In this document: positions 1 through 9,995 of the stretch, piece by piece
Position numbering within the stretch: position 1 is the first letter of the stretch
Layout of the letters: every line of letters starts with the position of its first letter
NCBI GenBank assembly: GCA_963930655.1
Contig: OZ005600.1
Coordinates: forward strand, 2,235,501 to 2,299,500
DNA: 64,000 nt
From: Myrica gale
Taxonomy: Eukaryota > Streptophyta > Magnoliopsida > Fagales > Myricaceae
Direction: 5' to 3'
The notes under the pieces: generated by a model
What the model saw: the letters and a program-made list of their open reading frames with translations, nothing else
Told to the model about the DNA's origin: nothing
Databases searched by the model: none
Position numbers and translations under genes: made by a program

Positions 1-404
1 ACAGCCGTCTTCGACTCTTCGCCCCGAGCCTTCAAATAATTCAGAAAAACGTACTGATTTGAAGTCTAGAATTGATTGCCCAATGACACATTCAATTGAA
101 AAAAAGGTTGTACCATCCCATAAACAACATAAACGTCTACAAGAATAGAACCCTAGTTCGTTAATTACCGATCTTCTTGGGAAAAAAAAAAAAGAGAGAA
201 ACTTACAACTCCAGTGGGGGAATAGGTTGTGATGATGAATTTGTGGTCGCTCTGGTAATCCTTGTAAAGAAGATCTAAAACCCAAAAAAAGATTATCAAA
301 GTCTGAAGATATACAACAAGACGCTAAATGAATCATTATATATAGAGAGAAATACCTCTGGCTTTCTTGCCGATGTCAGAATAAAGGCCAGGACCCTTGC
401 CCAT
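1..404 (-). CDS. VDAC: Mitochondrial outer-membrane porin (VDAC), 5' part only
   Basis: The start codon is at 404-402. Exon 1 is 404-356 and exon 2 is 274-207, joined by a GT/AG intron in phase 1 (G|AT = Asp). The peptide opens MGKGPGLYSDIGKKAR and continues DLLYKDYQSDHKF, the signature N-terminus of plant VDAC porins, which form a beta-barrel channel for metabolites in the outer mitochondrial membrane. The N-terminus forms the pore-lining helix. Exon 2 ends in ...SPTGV before a GTAAGT donor. The next exon was not recognisable in 1-206, so the rest of the roughly 275-residue protein lies off the left edge. Family identity is secure; the paralogue is not, although synteny favours the VDAC3 position of Arabidopsis. 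Confidence 0.9.
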
Positions 405-500
405 GGTGATGCAAAAATGGAGATCCTAAACTCGAAGGAGAAGAACAAGAAATCGAAGGGATAGCTCTGAGTAGCAGGAAACGGTGCGGCTTGGGGAATG

Positions 501-510
501 ATTTATATAG
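501..510 (-). promoter_or_regulatory. Candidate TATA box of the VDAC gene
   Basis: On the minus strand the sequence reads CTATATAAAT, about 100 bp upstream of the VDAC start codon. This would place transcription start near 470-480 and give a leader of roughly 70 bp. Position and sequence are typical, but there is no transcript evidence. Confidence 0.5.
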
Positions 511-1943
511 CGAGAAACCTTATTTCCAGCTTAGCTTTCATTTTCGGGATAGACTTACAGGAGTCGTTGGATCTGAAGTATAAAGGTTTTGGGGGGTGCT
601 TTGACCGTCGATGTACAATTTTCGCTGATTTCAGGGTTTTACTGAGGCAATGTCGTGAGGGCCAATGCGGATTCCTTCAAAAGATTTTTCAATATGTGAG
701 TAGCCATTTATATATATATATATATATAAATAATTCATGACTGGGGTTGAGGAACGCTTTGCGGTGCGTGGTCCGGTTTGGGTTGGGCCTGAGCCAGAGC
801 CATCCCAACCCAATACTAATTCAAATAAAGACAATTCTTTCCCTGTCATCGTCATTAAAAAGTGGAAAATTTCAAGAAAAAAAAAAGATTAAAAAGTGGA
901 AAATATTTTAAAATATCTCAACTATTATAAAATATTGGATAATTATATAAGAATTTTAATACTTCGGTCGTCGCAGATGATATCCGTAAGTATTTAGAAA
1001 AAGAAAAAAAGATATGGATATCCGTAGGTAGTCTTGATTAAAAGGTTCCAAATTAATTAGAAAAAGAAATAATAATTGGTGATATGTGAGTAGAATTTGC
1101 GAATGTCAAGTTCAATGAATCCCTGAATTGGAGAGAGACCGATAGGATATACTCCCTATACTATTTTTGATGTTGTTTATATTGAACTTCGAGCAATGTT
1201 AGTTTTGTAATATTTAATGATAGTTTTGTTTGTCTTGGTAAGAAATTGTAAAGGATCAGTAAAATTTTATGCATAATGTTCGCTTATTAGCTAAAAATTA
1301 GAATTAATTTTTTTTTTTTTCCAAACTAGGCAGAAAGTTCCAAAATAATATAGTAGTCAAAGTCAGTGAGAATGCAAGAATGTGTTGGCATACAATGAGC
1401 TGAAAAGCGACATGACAATTGACAGGTTTCAAGCTAGGAGATTGGACAAAACTGGCGACCTATGGTGGAAGCCTGCAGGTCCATGTGATAGATAGTTATA
1501 TTTAGTTCTCTGTTGTCTGTATTTGGGTAGTTGCCATGGGCATTTAGTCAGAAGTTTAGGTGTTCTACTTGTGTTATGTGAATGTTGATTTGGTTGTATT
1601 TCATGTGTACAAGGAGCATTATTGGATTAGCAAAATAGGAATTCTGAAACGATCAAGCAGCATTCCTCACAATTTGTCAACCTCAAACGAGGGCTGTAAA
1701 GAAGATACATGAACTGTTATTTCATCCTTGCTGCCGTACCTTGGTAGTAGAGATACATTTCTTGTGTTCTAGGGACTAGGGAGAACATCATTCATACACA
1801 TGTCAAAGTTAGAAAAAAAAAATTTGGATAATACTTCAAGGGTCCATCTTTATCAAAATGATGGTCTCCTGGTCTTAGAACTAGGGTTCTATAACTTTTG
1901 TTGCATAATGTCAAAATGTTGCATTATTCTGACAACATTTTGT
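511..1943. other. Intergenic, VDAC upstream to PIN8 3' end
   Basis: AT-rich DNA with short A/T runs and a small TA microsatellite near 707-730. It must hold the VDAC promoter and the PIN8-like 3' UTR. I see no gene, RNA or clear mobile element. Confidence 0.5.
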
Positions 1944-3922
1944 TCACAATGCTAGCAGGAAGTAGTAGGCTAAAGCAATTGGCATGGAGATTAGCATGCC
2001 GAAGATTACCCTGAAATAAAACAAGAAGAGATCACAGATTCTTAGTTGAAACATTTATATGCAGGATGAAATTCGAGATGAATGGAAGTATCAGATACTT
2101 TACCCGGTGCTCAATATGTCTGGATGAATGTTATACTCTTTGGCAAAAACAAAAGGAACAATTCCTTGAGGAAGGGCCGCCTGCAGTACAGAAAAAAATT
2201 GTTTTAACCTTCTGAGCTAGCTGATTGTGAGCTAGAGTAAATGAAGTATATGCACCTGCACAATTACCACTCTAAAGACTCTGCCCCTTAACCCAACGGC
2301 AGCTGAAGATGCTGCCATCAGGGCCGGCCCCGCTAAGAACTTCATTCCTATGGCTACTAGGGCCATTCGGATTCCGCATGCGATTATGCTACCTCGTGAT
2401 GCCATGAAAAGTCCTGTTTAGCAACCCAGTTGACGAAGTTAAGTGGCTCCTATAATATCTACTCGTTAAGATTATCGATCGTGTTTACTTATACCTAAGC
2501 TGAACATTGCCATGCCAACTCCCCCATTTGAAATTATCATTATTGATTGTTTGACAATGTCGGGCATTTTTGCTCCCCACCTGCAAAAGATCAACAAAAC
2601 CACTGTTCTGAGGTTAAGAGTGATGAAACAATCTATCTCTAGGGGAATTAGTAATAAGGCTAAGAGGATCATGTCTTTTTTAAGGTCCTGGAGATTTGCC
2701 TGTAGTGTATGCTTGCCCAAATAAGACCCCCTAAAGTTGCATGCGTGTTTGGGTTTCTTATAAGTTTCTTCCCCACTGCTAAGAGAATGGACAGGATTTG
2801 GGTTTTCCTCGTAGTTCTGGTTCTCGCTTCGTCCTCTTCCTCTTTTGTTTGTCCTTCCTGGGGGACTTCTGTCCCTACTTTAAACGGCAAGCAAGACACC
2901 TTTCATTAATGGAATACATATTAAAAAAAAAAGGTGGAAACCAGGATGCGTAAAATATGCACTATTATGTACTATGTAAGTTTAATTTGGAGGTATATTG
3001 TTGTGGTTCTGCACCATAAACTAACCTCATCCACGGAAAATATCACGACAATATTGAATTTTAGCCAACTCAGTTGTAGTTCTACGATATACATGAGTTG
3101 GCTGTTGATGTTATAGGAGTACTTCACAAAAAACGTCTGGCAAAATTTTTAACTGTTACAGATGTAATTGTGAGAAAGAAAATTAACCGGAGAGAAGAAT
3201 TAGAGAAACCTGAGATTTGGACAAGTCCAATGCGGTTTATCTTAGGTGTCTATAGTTGACTAAACACGAATGAAAATGGTCGGCAACTGGGGTTTATCTA
3301 GGGAGTTGGAATTGGAATCCAGGAAAGGGTTTCATGCTGTTAAAACCCTTTTGTGTGTCTTCTGTAAGTGATGCTTTGAATCACTGTCCTTCAGATGCAA
3401 TTATTAATGCCTACCTGGGGCTTCTAATCCTGGCGTTACAGGGGCTGCCATTGCAGCACTGAGCTCAAACAGAAACAGCAGTAGATTGTACCAAATTAGG
3501 CTTTGTAAGACAACTATCTGAGCAAGGAGCACAGCTGCTTCATCCCCATACATGGCTGTCAATAGTGGAAGTCCCACGATCAAAGTGTTTGGTAGTGTTG
3601 ACAGAGAGATACCAGTTATCATAGAATTTAAATCTCCTTGGGAGCTGACTTTGGTAATTGCAGCCAATACCAAAAAGGCAAGTAGCTTCTGTAATAAGTC
3701 GGCGAAAATGAGTTTCAGGCTCATTTTGTAGGGGTTGTTTGTAGAGATTACTTGGAACGACAATAGTGGAATGGAGAATTTTGCCACAAACTTGTTTATG
3801 CCTGCACATTGATCTGGTGTGAAAAGCTTCCACCATTTCACGGAGATGTAGGCTATTATCATTACAACATACAAAGGGACTGTGGCTGCCACAACATGAT
3901 AGGCATCAACTAGGGAGACCAT
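1944..3922 (-). CDS. PIN8: Short PIN auxin efflux carrier, PIN8-like
   Basis: Six exons: 3922-3415, about 2868-2700, 2580-2495, 2413-2256, 2180-2104 and 2010-1944 (TGA). They sum to 1065 nt (354 aa). Exon 2 could instead begin at 2877, giving 357 aa. The N-terminal membrane block contains [13 protein letters not shown] and the carrier motif [16 protein letters not shown]. The central loop is short and acidic (about 35 residues, rich in Glu/Arg/Thr). The C-terminal block has [23 protein letters not shown] and ends in [10 protein letters not shown]. Family knowledge: short-loop PINs (5, 8) sit in the ER membrane and adjust intracellular auxin, and PIN8 is pollen-expressed. Intron 2 is unusual, with a GC donor at 2699-2698 (CAG|GCAAAT) and a normal AG acceptor. 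The gene is divergent from the pectate lyase to its right. Confidence 0.9.
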
Positions 3923-6042
3923 GATGCGTATTGGCTAACTGTGGGATTGCAAAATATCTGTTGCAACTTGCAAGCGAGTTCTTGGTAATGTAGCTGCTTT
4001 ATGTGCTCTTGGATGCTTTGCTAAACCCTGAAAAGTTCAGGTGGGGGAATTCCCTGTTTTAGTAGAAGCTTCCTCAAAAGTTCTCTCATTTCCCAGAACG
4101 CCCTTAAGCCAGCGTTCTGTGGCAGGCGCGAGCGAACATAGCGGTCTACCTTTTGACATAGGTTCATTTCAAATGTTGCTTATATATTTCTGTGCCCTGT
4201 TCTGATTGTTCGGTATAATGGGTATAATTGATGGACGTAGTTACGATATAAAGATCAGGGTATTTTCGTCATCATGAGTTAAAAGGTTGATTCCATTCTC
4301 ATCTGTTCTTGTTCTTTCGGTATAGTGGTGTTTCTTTAGGCAAAAGAGAAATCTATAGGCTGATACGGTAATTCTAAACCTTGCCTGTTAGGCTTTAAAG
4401 TTCTACAAATATGTAACCTCTCTTTTTAGCTTCCCTTTTTGCATAGTTTATACCTCTGTTTTTCACTAAATATACATTCGGGACCAGGCATAATTCTGGT
4501 ATTTCAGTCCTTTCAATTTGCATTCATGTCGTATGTTTGTTAAGTTTCCAAAAGATCTGCGTTACATTTGGTCCATGCAGTCTGACACGAATCCTTTTTC
4601 GAAGAACAAAAGTATCCAATCACCAATACACTCTTTTATGGATTTGATTGGCGAGTTTGTGTCTGACCGACGTATTTCAACTTAGGATTTTGATTGCCTT
4701 TATTTTTCCTTCCAGAGGTCTGCAAATCGTAGGGAGGAATAAAGAGTAAATTGCAAGAGAAGTAATCAGAGAGCCGATTCATTACCGTGGTTAGGAAGAA
4801 CCTTTTTTGCTGGATTTGGCAAAAGTTTGAGAATAAGTGTTATTGGGAATTTGCTTTTCAAAATGTGAAATTTTATCCAATAAAGCCTCGTGATTTGGTT
4901 TCTTCATCCAAGTTCCCTGAAAGCGAAAATCCCATCCACCAGATGTATTCAATGCCAATGAACATCAAAAGCTTTAACCCAAATACTATGACTTTTTTTG
5001 TCAAGGATTATGAACATCATTATTTTTGAAGTCTCAGTACTTTGGAGTATAGAGCTAATAGATTTCAGAATTTAAGACTCACTCCAGAGGATATCAAAAT
5101 ACCATCCTGGGCAATGCATAATCTCATCTATTACTGTCAGGAATAGGAGACACCTCTTATGAATCCTAGGTAGAAATAAGACGAGAAATGAGAAATCCTA
5201 CTCTTGTTTCGGCCTCAGGTTCCTAATTGTGTTCCAAGTCCGTTGCAAACAAAAGGTCAACTACTGCTTGTTAGGGGAGAGGCTGGTTACTGTGCTGCAA
5301 ATGAGAAAGAAGCCCCTGCTTGAAGTTCGAAGAGACTAGTGAGTTCTGTTTTTGTATGTTAAAATTGTATGAAATGCTAGAATTTGGCCTCCAGAAAAGC
5401 ATGGAATCATCTATGCTAGAGCATCTGGACTCTTATTCCTCAGTTGTGTTATTAATTGAAGAAAAGAATGTCTTTATATGCTTTATTTATTAGAAAAAGC
5501 AATTTAGTATTAAACTACATTGCTAAACGAGATTGACATATAGCACAGTTTCCTCTTCTGCAAACCTTTTCCCGTCATCTCTATTAACTGTCGTATTCCA
5601 TTCTTCTTTTGGCCAAACAAAATTTGCAAGCAGCTAAACAATCTAAAGAAAGTGAAACAGAGCTCAACACAACATTCCTTTCCCTCCCCACGAAATGCTG
5701 TTTTATCTACTTTTTTCCTTCCTTTGTACGCGTCTCTAAGGTGGGAACTGAGATTTTGACATCATCGTCCATCTTTAACATGATAAAATATTGATATCTC
5801 TATCCAACGATGCACCAGAATAAGCATAGGCTGCCGCCCGTTTGTCCCCTTGAGAATCCTTATTTATGGACGGAAGGAGAGAGGGAGGAGGATTTTAAAA
5901 GTAAGAACACCTTAAGAACTTCCTACCCCTGTGCTTTTGAAGTTGTCTCAAGCCAAGCAAACTGGACCTCACATCACTGGATGGTGGAAAATCTTGGCCT
6001 TTAAGTATCTTTGGAAACTTAAGCGTATCTCACTAGACAAAA

Positions 6043-6250
6043 AGTTAAAAAGAAAAGACAGAAACAGCTCTGTTTTCATTTTTCTCTGTCGCTCTGTTGT
6101 GGTATATGATGTCTATCCATATTGTAGTTCTTTAATGAAGCACATATATATAGTTAAAAAGAAAAGACAGAAACAGCTCTGTTTTCATTTTTCTCTGTCG
6201 CTCTGTTGTGGTATATGATGTCTATCCATATTGTCGTTCTTTAATGAAGC
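6043..6250 (+). repeat. Tandem duplication, 109-bp unit, two copies
   Basis: Two nearly identical units start at 6043 and 6152 with AGTTAAAAAGAAAAGACAG and end near TTCTTTAATGAAGC. The same tandem pair is present in copy B (from about 58673 and 58792), so it predates the segmental duplication. Confidence 0.9.
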
Positions 6251-6257
6251 GCGCGCG

Positions 6258-6299
<42 letters not shown>
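6249..6299. repeat. Compound (GC)n(AT)n microsatellite
   Basis: About 7 GC units followed by about 18 AT units. Copy B has a much shorter version near 58886-58912, so the tract has changed length since the duplication. Alternating purine/pyrimidine DNA of this kind can form Z-DNA or cruciforms. Confidence 0.9.
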
Positions 6300-6301
<2 letters not shown>

Positions 6302-6887
6302 GACTCGCTAAGTAGAGGTTTTTGGTCATGGCTGCACGATACACAACAGATCGGACAAGCAGTCAAACTGAGTCAATCATTATAGTCATGGACGAAGCCA
6401 GAATTTACCTTTAGGGTTCAAATATATGTTTTGCTTAATTTTTTTTTCTAACTAGGTGTCGAAGTTAGGTGTATTTCAACTATTCTTAGGAACTTCAAAT
6501 TTTTATTATAATCAAAATAAACATAATCAAAATGTTACAACGTATTTTAAAACTTAACAAAAATTATAAACTTTAACTTAATTTTAAAAGCCAAATTTTC
6601 ATAAATTATGCTAATGGAACCGGACATTCCTTCAACGAGTAAAAATCATCAATTATTATATCAATAGTAAAACCTTGTGCGGCGAATATAATCAAAAGTT
6701 TAAAATCTTAGGAATAAAGGGCTCATAAGTTATTGACAAAGGTACCAAACAATGTTAAAATCTAGACAAAATAATATAGGTACACACAAATAATAGAGCA
6801 ATAATAATATTTTGTTTAGAAAAAAATAGAGCAATAATATTTTAATTAGAATATAATAATGAAATGAGTTGGTTTGTAGAAAAAAAG

Positions 6888-6888
<1 letters not shown>

Positions 6889-6918
<30 letters not shown>
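6889..6918. repeat. (TAA)n microsatellite
   Basis: About ten TAA units. The matching place in copy B (near 59535-59552) has about half as many. Confidence 0.85.
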
Positions 6919-6920
<2 letters not shown>

Positions 6921-7518
6921 CTAATAACATTTAGAATTATAACTTTGAAGATTTTTTTTTTGTGCAAAGCAAAATTTTTGTTGTATTCCAAGCTTTGAAT
7001 ATGAATTTTGCTATTTTCTATATATGAAGTAAAATAATGGGAGAGAGAAAATAAAGAAGTTATTGAGAGAAAATCTAAACAATAAGAGTGTAAATACTGA
7101 GAAGTAGAAGTGAGAGAAAGAAAAGATGAATTTTAGAAAATAGGTAGAGAGATAGAAAAGTAGAAAAAATAAAGAAAGAAAGAGAGAAATACATTCTAGA
7201 AAAGAGAGAGAGGAATTTTAGAAAAAAAAAATGTAAGGGAGAGAAAAAAGTAAAAAATACACCCTTTGTATTTTTTTCTTTTAAAAATTGAAGAGCTAAA
7301 CTTATATTTCTCGTCCTTTTTTTTTTCTCATCCCTTCAGTCCCACCTAATATTTTCCTTTGTTTGGTTGCCTGATAAAATTTGCACTCCTACATTAATTT
7401 CTTCCTTTTTTTTGGTCACTTTGAACCGCGAAAAAGGCTATTTTGCAACAGCAAGACCACAAGTGTCATAGTCCAGGGCCAACCCCCGAATGATAATTCT
7501 CGAGCATTCAAAAGCTTC

Positions 7519-7809
7519 GGCTATGTTCGTTTCATGTTTCAAAACGTTTTCAAAATATTTCTCTCTTACTTTTTCATCAATTTCAATACCTTTTCACCAA
7601 TCTCAATAACTTTTTACAGAAGGCTATGTTTGGTTTATGTTTTGAGATATGTTTTTGTGTTTGTATTTTTTTGAAAGTAGTGTAGATTCTCTTGGGATTG
7701 GTGAAAAGTGTGTTAAAATTTATTGGAATTTGTAAAAAGTTATTGGAATTGGTGAAAAGGTATTGAAATTGATGAAAAAGTAAGAGGGAAATATTTTGAA
7801 AACGTTTTC
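7519..7809. mobile_element. Foldback (MITE-like) indel present in copy A only
   Basis: The left arm (about 7546-7602) and right arm (about 7752-7806) are near-perfect reverse complements, e.g. TTTTTCATCAATTTCAATACC and its complement. The block is flanked by TTC on both sides (7516-7518 and 7807-7809), and copy B reads straight through with a single TTC. The left end starts GGCTATGTTCG and a related end, GGCTATGTTTGG, lies inside at about 7622. Either a 3-bp-target MITE inserted into A after the duplication, or B lost the block by deletion between TTC repeats. The uneven termini leave this open. Confidence 0.65.
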
Positions 7810-8372
7810 AAGGCCAATGCTTGAAAAAGAAAAAAGAAAACACTGCTGTCAAGGTCAGCGCCAGTACAAAATTTGAGTGGCCAATGTTTAGTGAAGAAAA
7901 AACTTCAACTTTCTAAAGATAGAAAATTTTATTTAAGATTTGAAATATTTTTTGGGTAAAAAAAACATGTTTGAATTAGAAAACGTTTTAGAACAAACAT
8001 TTTAAAGACCATTAAACAAACATAAACTATAGCCCAAGTCTTGCATGGTGTGAGCTCCATTAGATCCCTTCCTCACAAAATTGTGACGACCAAACAGTTG
8101 AAAGAGGATGGTTCCCCATTCTCTGCGCTCCTAATTTTAGAACCCTGCCTCCTTACTGCACTATTTAATCCCCTCCAAACTGGTTGATCGTAAGTTTGAC
8201 CACGCCAATGCTGCCAGATTAGAAACTAGGCCTTCGTTCAATCGTTTAGTGCAGTGCAAGGTCTGATCCCGGTGCACCCAAGGATCACTCCAAGACCTTG
8301 GACATACACCAACATTGCGATCCTAAAAGGATTGAACAAAAGAAGGCCAGAATCAAAGTTAGGCAGAGAGAA

Positions 8373-9995
8373 ATGGAGACAACTAAGCTATGTCTCATAT
8401 TTTTAGTTTACTTTGCCGTACTAATCCCAAGCCTCCAAGCCAATATAAGTGAATTCGATAATTTTTGGCAGCAACGAGCAGAGGAAGCGAAGAAGGCTGC
8501 CCTCAAAGCCTATGAACCAAATCCCGAAAAGATAACCGAGCAATTAAACTCAAAAGTTTACAAGTAAACCCAATAACCGTTATGTTTATTCCCATTCTAA
8601 TTAGTATTTCATAGACCCAAAGATGTATCTATTTCGATTTAATTCCTTATTGTTACGTTTTCGTGGTACATGCAGGGTCTTGGAGGGGACCAACAGCACA
8701 AGGAGGCAACTACGGAAATACTCTGGCCCATGCCTAGCAACAAATCCAATTGACCGGTGCTGGCGGTGCCGGAAAAACTGGGCCAAGAAACGCCAGAGGT
8801 TGGCGAAATGCGTCCTCGGGTTCGGCCGCAAGACCACCGGAGGCCTGCGGGGGAGAAACTACGTTGTCACTGATGCCTCGGACAACAACCTCGTGGACCC
8901 AAAGCCGGGGACTCTCCGCCACGCAGTGATCCAGAAGGGCCCCTTGTGGATCATATTCGCTCGCAGCATGGTCATCAAGCTGTCCCAGGAGTTGTTGATA
9001 ACCTCAAACAAGACCATCGACGCCCGTGGCGCCAACGTTCACATTGCCTATGGGGCTGGCATTTCCGTACATTTCGTGGAGAACGTGATAATTCATGGGC
9101 TTCACATACATGACATTGTTTCCGCCGGTGGCGGCATGATCAGGGACTCCGTAGACCATGCTGGGCTTAGGACAGAGAGTGATGGAGATGGGATTTCTGT
9201 ATTTGGATCCTCAAACCTTTGGTTTGATCATCTTTCTATGTCCAATTGCAAGGATGGTCTTATTGATGCCATTCAGGGGTCCACGGCCATCACCATCTCA
9301 AACTGCCACTTCACACGTCATAATGATGTAATTGTTTTCTTTTTCTTTTCTTCTTTTCTTTTTTTCCTTTTTGGGGTGCATGCATGGATATGATAACTCT
9401 GTTGCGATGGCAGGTGATGTTGTTTGGGGCAAGTGACGCCTATGCTGGTGATTCTATAATGCAAGTCACAGTGGCTTTCAACCATTTCGGAAGGGGATTG
9501 GTGCAGAGGATGCCAAGGTGCAGATGGGGTTTCTTCCATGTGGTCAACAACGACTACACTCACTGGCTTATGTATGCCATTGGAGGTAGCCAACACCCCA
9601 CCATTATAAGCCAGGGCAACCGCTTCATAGCTCCACCAAACCTTGCTGCAAAGGAGGTACACGTTTCGGTTTTGCATATGCTAAACTAGCCCGTGGATGA
9701 ATATTGATAATATCGACATTGTGAAGTTCACGTCCGATAGATATAACTTCTACATTTTTCGGTGTTTTAGGTGACCAAGAGGGACGATTCCCCGCAGAGC
9801 GAATGGAAGAGCTGGACGTGGAGGTCAAAAGGAGATCTTTTGATGAATGGGGCATTCTTTGTTCAATCTGGAAGCCCTAGCAAGAACTGGAAATTCAGCA
9901 GGTTGGACATGATCAAGGCCAAGCCTGGGACATTCGTCCCCAGGCTTACACGCTTTTCAGGTTCACTGGACTGCAAGGTTGGCCAACGTTGTTAG
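8373..9995 (+). CDS. Pectate lyase (polysaccharide lyase family 1), pollen type
   Basis: Four exons: 8373-8563, 8676-9327, 9414-9656 and 9771-9995 (436 aa). I chose the Met at 8373 because a hydrophobic signal peptide ([18 protein letters not shown]) follows at once; an upstream in-frame Met at 8298 would add 25 charged residues. The enzyme cleaves demethylated pectin by calcium-dependent beta-elimination in the cell wall. Visible family signatures are [21 protein letters not shown], the calcium-site region [25 protein letters not shown], and the catalytic Arg block [30 protein letters not shown] resembles the LAT56/59 and Amb a 1 pollen subgroup. Oddities: Arg-Lys follows the CWRC motif where I expect Asp-Pro, and Lys replaces Asp in AKC. 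It is divergent from the PIN8-like gene. Confidence 0.93.

Larger units (their letters stand above)
4179..8009 (+). repeat. Duplicated intergenic segment, copy A (PIN8-pectate lyase spacer)
   Basis: This 3.8-kb stretch fills most of the space between the divergent PIN8-like gene (starts 3922, -) and the pectate lyase (starts 8373, +). It recurs at 56837-60363 in the same orientation with only scattered mismatches and small indels. It begins at CTTATATATTTCTG and ends at TTTTAAAGAC. Copy A carries a 291-bp foldback at 7519-7809 and a roughly 39-bp stretch near 6000 that copy B lacks. It contains a 109-bp tandem repeat, a GC/AT microsatellite and a long purine-rich tract (about 7025-7260). No convincing gene was found inside. 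Copy A is probably the original because its flanks continue smoothly into the PIN8 and pectate lyase upstream regions, without flanking repeats. Confidence 0.95.

Noticed and set aside
4787-5029. 80-codon frame in copy A, repeated in copy B
   Set aside because: No resemblance to a known protein. In copy B one extra T shifts the frame near the end, and its presence in both copies follows from the duplication rather than from selection.
5198-5316. Exon-like stretch after a CTCAG acceptor reading VPNCVPSP...GEAGYCAANEKEAPA
   Set aside because: Attractive composition, but no upstream exon, start or family match could be joined to it, so coding status is unsupported.
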